From NCBI GenBank assembly GCA_016713675.1, contig JADJOS010000001.1:124001-188000 (forward strand): a DNA stretch of 64,000 nucleotides, given 5' to 3'. The position numbers and the translations under genes are program-made. Every line of letters begins with the position of its first letter. Positions within the stretch are counted from its first letter, which is position 1. The DNA comes from Acidobacteriota bacterium (GTDB taxonomy: Bacteria > Acidobacteriota > Blastocatellia > Pyrinomonadales > Pyrinomonadaceae). The notes beneath the pieces were generated by a model. It was not told the DNA's origin. It saw only the letters and a list, made by a program, of their open reading frames with translations, and searched no databases. Positions 59,713-64,000 of the stretch are shown in pieces.

Positions 59713-59882
59713 ATAGCTACAATATACCGTCCGCGTATCAACACGAAATGGGCATAGTTTAGTTTCAAAAGTTTAGTCGGTTTTGGCGCGAAATTCAATT
59801 TGGAGCAACGCAACTTTTTTGTGCAGTGATAGTGTCTAATCAGTTAGAATATTGATTGGGCCTGCTCGGCAGGGTTTTGTCT

Positions 59883-60875
59883 ATGAGAGATTGGGTCACA
59901 ACGAACGGCGGCGATGCCGGGATTGTCGCGAGCGTCAATACTACAGCCAAGATCGCGGAACTGCAGTCTGCGATGGAACGCGTCATCAAAGGCAAGTCCG
60001 AGACGGTCAAGTTTGCGATGATCGCCTTGCTCGCGAAGGGGCATTTGCTCATTGAGGACGTTCCGGGCATCGGCAAGACCACTCTCGCAAACGCATTGGC
60101 TCGTGCTCTTGAATTAAGTTTTCAGCGTATTCAGTTCACGTCGGACTTGTTGCCGTCGGACGTGATCGGCCTATCGGTGTTCAATCAGCAGACCAGTGAT
60201 TTCGAATGGAAGGCCGGGCCGATCTTTTCGAATATTGTGCTCGCCGACGAAATAAACCGTTCGACGCCGAAGACGCAATCGGCATTGCTCGAGGCGATGG
60301 CCGAGGAACAGGTCACGGTCGAGGGCGTCTCGCGGCGTTTGCCGCTGCCGTTCATCGTGATCGCGACTCAGAATCCGTCCGAACACCACGGCACATACCC
60401 GCTGCCCGAATCGCAGCTTGACCGGTTTATGCTTCGGCTGCACATCGGGTATCCGAGTCTCGACGACGAACGCGAATTGCTTCGCGACCGCGAAACGGTC
60501 AATCCCCTCGAATTCGTGCGGCCGGTAATGACGCGCGATGATGTAATCGAACTGCAAACAAAGGTCTCTGAAATCAGATTTGACGATGCTCTGCTCGATT
60601 ATCTGCTCCAGATAGTCGATCTTACACGTCGCTCCGATCTACTTGAACTCGGCATTAGCCCTCGGGGCACGCTGGCATTGTTTCGATCGGCTCAGGCACT
60701 GGCACTCATTGAAGGCCGCAATTACTGCATCGCAGACGACATCAAACGCCTTGTCGTGCCGTGTTTTGCCCACCGCATCATCATAAACTCCCGAGCCGGA
60801 GCCCTCCGCCAAGGCACCCGCGAAGCCGAACAGATCTTGCAGGACATACTCTTGAAAGTCACAGTACCAATTTGA
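59883..60875 (+). CDS. MoxR family AAA+ ATPase
   Basis: A classical MoxR ATPase of about 330 residues. Walker A is EDVPGIGKTT, Walker B is VLADEINRS, and FIVIATQNPSEHHGTYPLPESQLDRFM covers sensor 1 and the arginine finger (landmarks ATQNPSEHHG and LPESQLDRF). The ATG at 59883 was chosen because upstream codons are unconserved; the ribosome binding site is weak. It is paired with the DUF58 gene 86 bases downstream, the standard MoxR-DUF58 arrangement that is thought to assemble or activate metal- or vWA-dependent complexes. It is unrelated to the riboswitch operon's ATPase, which is more divergent. Confidence 0.95.
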   Translation: MRDWVTTNGGDAGIVASVNTTAKIAELQSAMERVIKGKSETVKFAMIALLAKGHLLIEDVPGIGKTTLANALARALELSFQRIQFTSDLLPSDVIGLSVFNQQTSDFEWKAGPIFSNIVLADEINRSTPKTQSALLEAMAEEQVTVEGVSRRLPLPFIVIATQNPSEHHGTYPLPESQLDRFMLRLHIGYPSLDDERELLRDRETVNPLEFVRPVMTRDDVIELQTKVSEIRFDDALLDYLLQIVDLTRRSDLLELGISPRGTLALFRSAQALALIEGRNYCIADDIKRLVVPCFAHRIIINSRAGALRQGTREAEQILQDILLKVTVPI

Positions 60876-60961
60876 GCAACCGCGAAAACCACGAAAATTA
60901 GCTAAAAGCAGGGTCTTATATTTTCGTATTTTTCGCCTTTTTCGCGGTTAGATCCTTTTGA

Positions 60962-62386
60962 ATGAACCTCAAAAACCTCACTCAATTGTTTAGTCTCCGC
61001 GATTTGCGCAATGCGGCGTTGGGCGTGGGTGTGGTTTTTGGAGGGCTGGCACTTACAGCATTGACACTGTACGCCCATCGGACGGGCGACGTCCAACTTG
61101 CGGGGATCGCGGCGGGAATATCTCTCATTTTTGTTCTGCTGATACTCGTGTTTGTGGTGCCGCCGCTGGCGAGAAACGCCGGACGCGAAGCGGCACAGAT
61201 GAACCTGCCGTTCGAATTCACCACCGGCGGCGCCGTGATGATCGTGCTGATCGTCGTTGTTGGTTTTTCGGCATGGAATACCGGCAATAATCTCCTCTTT
61301 TTAGTGCTTTCGTTTTTGATCGCAGCTATGATCGTCGGCTTTTTCGCGGGACGGATCGTATTGCAAAAACTGGATGTGAAGATGCGTTTCCCTGAGTCGA
61401 TATTTGCCGGGGAACCGACGCCCGTGACCGTCAGCCTCGGCAATCGCAAACGGCTGTTTCCGGCGATCTCGGTAGTCGCCGATGTTCGCGGCAAGGAACG
61501 CGAAAAGTCGATCGTAGCAGACGAATTGCACGCGATCTTGCCGGGATTCATCGCAAAACGATTGGGTCGGCCTCCGACCGTTCGCCGCACCCTCGGGCAC
61601 TTTGCTTTCGTACCAAAACGCGGAACGGAGGAGAACAAGGTCGAGTACACATTCCCGAACCGCGGCCATTTTCTGATCAAGAATTTTGAACTTTCGACTC
61701 GTTTTCCCTTCGGATTCTTTCGTCATCGGCGGAGGCTGCCGGCACGTGAGACGGAGTTGATCATCTTTCCAAAGATAACGCCGTTCAGCGCCGCACACGC
61801 TGAGATCCCTCTCGATGCCGGACGCCTTACTTCCGCAAAACGCGGCGTCGGGCAGGATCTACTGGCTCTTCGCGATTACCAGACGAATGATGACCTTCGA
61901 CGTGTCGATTGGAAAGCCACGGCACGCTCGCGGCAGCTAACGGTTCGCGAATTTGCCGCCGAGGACGAACGCCGCGTGACCGTAATTTTTGACCGTTTAC
62001 TTGAACATTTCGGCGGCGAAAAACTGCCTCTCCGTGAAAAGCTGGCCGCTGAACAAAACGGACAGCCGGTCGTCATCTCCGAGCGATTCGAGTCCGGGGC
62101 TGCGGTCGCGGCATCGATCCTCGCTCATTTTTCCGATGAACGTGCGGAGTTTCGCCTCTTGATCGACGGCAACGGAAGCGAGTTTGGTTCTGGACGTGCT
62201 CACCTATACGATTGCCTCAAACGCCTCGCCCTCGTTGAACCCGCAAAGAACATCACAGAACCGGAATCGCAGTTTGAGCGTATATCCAGCCAACGGGGCG
62301 ACAGCCATACATTTTATGTCACGGCAAACGACACGGAAACGCTTCCTGCCGATATCGTCCATTCATTGAAAATAATTAGGTTTTAG
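60962..62386 (+). CDS. DUF58 domain membrane protein
   Basis: A DUF58 protein of 474 residues. Two N-terminal hydrophobic pairs (VGVVFGGLALTALTLYA; GISLIFVLLILVFVV; then MIVLIVVVGFSAW and FLVLSFLIAAMIVGFF) anchor it in the membrane. The DUF58 core follows: GQDLLALRDYQTNDDLRRVDWKATARS, given here by landmarks LALRDYQ and RRVDWKATA, then REFAAEDERRVTVIFD, a vWA-like beta strand. It is the usual MoxR partner. The ATG follows a strong stop-rich spacer. There is no frameshift. Confidence 0.92.
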   Translation: MNLKNLTQLFSLRDLRNAALGVGVVFGGLALTALTLYAHRTGDVQLAGIAAGISLIFVLLILVFVVPPLARNAGREAAQMNLPFEFTTGGAVMIVLIVVVGFSAWNTGNNLLFLVLSFLIAAMIVGFFAGRIVLQKLDVKMRFPESIFAGEPTPVTVSLGNRKRLFPAISVVADVRGKEREKSIVADELHAILPGFIAKRLGRPPTVRRTLGHFAFVPKRGTEENKVEYTFPNRGHFLIKNFELSTRFPFGFFRHRRRLPARETELIIFPKITPFSAAHAEIPLDAGRLTSAKRGVGQDLLALRDYQTNDDLRRVDWKATARSRQLTVREFAAEDERRVTVIFDRLLEHFGGEKLPLREKLAAEQNGQPVVISERFESGAAVAASILAHFSDERAEFRLLIDGNGSEFGSGRAHLYDCLKRLALVEPAKNITEPESQFERISSQRGDSHTFYVTANDTETLPADIVHSLKIIRF

Positions 62387-62444
62387 GGTTATTCTTGTCA
62401 TAAATCGGCGTGCCGCGGTGTATCTAAAGTGAAGAGCATGTTCG

Positions 62445-63029
62445 ATGCGACGAATGAGCGAGAGTAGCCAAATATTTGTGGACATAATGTCCGAACAAAC
62501 AGCGACGTCGGCAGCAACTGCGAAGATCGAATTTGAAGAGGCGTTTACGCTTCATCACAGGACCGTCTTCCGCGCGGCACGGTCCGTTGTACAAGATCCC
62601 GGGCTCGCCGAAGATGTAACGCAAGAGACCTTCCTGCGGCTGCACAAACATCTCGACTCGATCACAGACGAAGAAATGCTCCGGCCTTGGCTTATCCGCG
62701 TGGCGATAAATGTTGCCCGCAACACTGTTCGCGGCAACATTAGAGCGAACACGCGGGACGAGAATTACGTCAAACAGACAGGTTCGATTGAAGCCGCGTC
62801 GGTCGAGGTAGACTACGAAGAGTACGCCGGAGTGAATGAGATCTATCGTGCTCTCAACAAGATCAAGGAGCCGCTGCGGAGTTGCCTGCTCCTCAAACAG
62901 CAAGGTCTCTCTTACAAAGAGATCGCCGGAAGCCTCGAGTTGAACGAATCGAGCATCGGAACGTACGTGGCTCGTGCAAGACAAGAATTTGCTCGTCTAT
63001 ACGGCAAAACGGCGAAGGATACGATATGA
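62445..63029 (+). CDS. ECF-type RNA polymerase sigma factor
   Basis: A group 4 sigma factor. Region 2 (EAFTLHHRTVFRAARSVV, GLAEDVTQETFLRLHKHL) and region 4 (LRSCLLLKQQGLSYKEIA, LNESSIGTYVARARQEF) are both present; no other domains are seen. The first ATG at 62445 was taken, but ATGs at 62454 and 62487 are possible. The stop overlaps the anti-sigma gene start by 4 bases (ATGA), which couples their synthesis. Confidence 0.92.
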   Translation: MRRMSESSQIFVDIMSEQTATSAATAKIEFEEAFTLHHRTVFRAARSVVQDPGLAEDVTQETFLRLHKHLDSITDEEMLRPWLIRVAINVARNTVRGNIRANTRDENYVKQTGSIEAASVEVDYEEYAGVNEIYRALNKIKEPLRSCLLLKQQGLSYKEIAGSLELNESSIGTYVARARQEFARLYGKTAKDTI

Positions 63030-63886
63030 AGAAAGATTGTTTAGACATCGGTATTATTCAGGCCTTTTTGGATGGTGAACTTGCTCACGACCAATCGGCC
63101 CGGGTTTCCGGTCATATAGCGGCATGTGATGCGTGTGCATTAATGCTCGCCAACGCCGAGGATGAATCGGCCGTCGTATTCCCTGCTCTCGAACGCGAAT
63201 TCAACACACTCGTCCCTACGCAGCGTCTGTGGAACAAGATCAACGCCGAGATCGAAACGGAACGCGAAAACGCACGGTTCTGGACAAAGGCCTGGGCATT
63301 TATTTCGGTAAGTTTAATGAACCCGTCGTTTGCGGCCGCGGCCGGTTTGTTGATCGTTTTTGGTTTGGTTTCCGTCGTTTGGATGTCGCGCACCTCGCCC
63401 GTGGGCGATAAAGTTGCGAGCGGCCCTTCGACGATCTCAAAGCCTGCATCGACGGGCGGATCGCCGCCTGCAGAAAGGGTCATTTCTAACGAACCTGCAC
63501 CAGCCGCGATCCGGACATCGGCTCCTGTACGTGCGGATCGTTTGATCCCAATGGCTGCGGTAATTACCGAAAGGCGGCCTAATATCGGGAATTCAAGCAC
63601 AGCCGCGGCAATACTCCCCGGTGAAGAAAGCTACGTGAGAACGATCGCAAGCCTCTCAAAGACGGTCGAAACACAGAAGGATACCGTACTTCGCCCCGGC
63701 GAACGTATCGCCTACGAACGCGATATGGCACTAGTTAACGACGCGATCACTAAAATGCGGGCCGAAGTGAGACGCGACCCGAAGAACGATTCGGCCAAGC
63801 AAGTGCTATATTCGTCCTATCAGAATAAGATCGACCTGCTCAATTCGGTGTCGCAAAAAGAGGAGTTGCTGGTCAGCTTGAAATAG
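63026..63886 (+). CDS. zf-HC2 transmembrane anti-sigma factor
   Basis: The N-terminal zinc-binding anti-sigma domain shows IIQAFLDGELA and the HxxxCxxC motif (GHIAACDACALML). One membrane helix (AAAAGLLIVFGLVSVVWM) separates it from an extracytoplasmic Pro/Ser/Ala-rich region and a helical C-terminus with conserved ERDMALVNDAITKMR. It should hold the cognate ECF sigma factor at the membrane and release it on an envelope signal. It is encoded right after, and overlapping, the sigma gene. Confidence 0.93.
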   Translation: MKKDCLDIGIIQAFLDGELAHDQSARVSGHIAACDACALMLANAEDESAVVFPALEREFNTLVPTQRLWNKINAEIETERENARFWTKAWAFISVSLMNPSFAAAAGLLIVFGLVSVVWMSRTSPVGDKVASGPSTISKPASTGGSPPAERVISNEPAPAAIRTSAPVRADRLIPMAAVITERRPNIGNSSTAAAILPGEESYVRTIASLSKTVETQKDTVLRPGERIAYERDMALVNDAITKMRAEVRRDPKNDSAKQVLYSSYQNKIDLLNSVSQKEELLVSLK

Positions 63887-63916
63887 GCCCTGAATTAGGG
63901 TGTTACACCGATCTTG

Positions 63917-64000
63917 ATGAAAAATCGCATTGTACAATCCATCTTGCTCGCGTTAGCGGCAGCGGTATTTTATGCCTTGCCTGCGGCAGCACAGCGCACA
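63917..64000 (+). CDS. secreted protein, 3' partial
   Basis: The first 28 residues, MKNRIVQSILLALAAAVFYALPAAAQ and on, form a clear signal peptide with an AAA-Q-type cleavage site near residue 25. The gene continues past the window. Its place after the anti-sigma gene suggests an envelope protein controlled by, or acting with, the sigma system. Confidence 0.8.
   Translation, partial: MKNRIVQSILLALAAAVFYALPAAAQRT

Overview
The window looks like a bacterial chromosome segment of moderate GC carrying a large accessory region. The right-hand end (59.2-64 kb: type IV pilin-like prepilin, MoxR ATPase, DUF58 protein, ECF sigma factor and zf-HC2 anti-sigma factor) is ordinary chromosomal content whose genes read through without interruption. 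Style and gene order would suit an Acidobacteriota (Blastocatellia-like) genome, but no marker here settles the phylum. Many genes are broken by single-base frame changes. Several fall in homopolymers or come as compensating pairs that interrupt otherwise intact motifs, so I read most of them as consensus errors of a long-read assembly and annotate the reconstructed gene spans.

Layout. 1-6.6 kb: end of a UvrD/AddA-type helicase-nuclease, an ADP-ribosylglycohydrolase, small unknown genes and a broken DUF1810 gene. 6.7-11.2 kb: an operon led by a probable SAM-I/IV-type riboswitch, encoding a MoxR-like AAA ATPase, an unknown protein, a zinc metallopeptidase-vWA protein and a divergent S-adenosylmethionine synthetase. 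11.2-14.5 kb: two small proteins, then an HD hydrolase, a histidine phosphatase fused to a ParB-like domain, and an EEP-family phosphodiesterase. 16.3-27.8 kb: a DNA phosphorothioation locus, dndA divergent from dndBCDE, followed by a second SMC-like ATPase, a small Dnd-associated protein and a PLD-nuclease/SF2-helicase restriction protein. 28.8-30.8 kb: a scar zone with the 3' half of tRNA-Thr, a DUF499 C-terminal remnant and a serine recombinase with its own palindromic promoter.

31-57.3 kb: about 26 kb of genes all on the minus strand, many overlapping by 4 nt. They encode a class A penicillin-binding protein, two paralogous two-receiver proteins, a degenerate response regulator, a DUF4407 membrane metalloprotease, an MFS transporter, an alpha/beta hydrolase, a KAS III enzyme, a giant histidine kinase, a ROK kinase, an M50-like protease, a DUF1810-PP2C phosphatase, an NMT1-type binding protein and a GH25 lysozyme. 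Two of these proteins share the same C-terminal module. I know of no described system with this composition, and it is the best candidate here for a new one: phospho-signalling coupled to envelope and peptidoglycan enzymes and possibly a small-molecule signal. An array of 89-bp structured repeats lies inside it.

57.5-59.2 kb: an integration hot spot with a tRNA-Asn 3' half, an inverted copy of the tRNA-Thr core, an HTH gene of a type I associate with mobile elements, and an intact tRNA-Val with a terminator.
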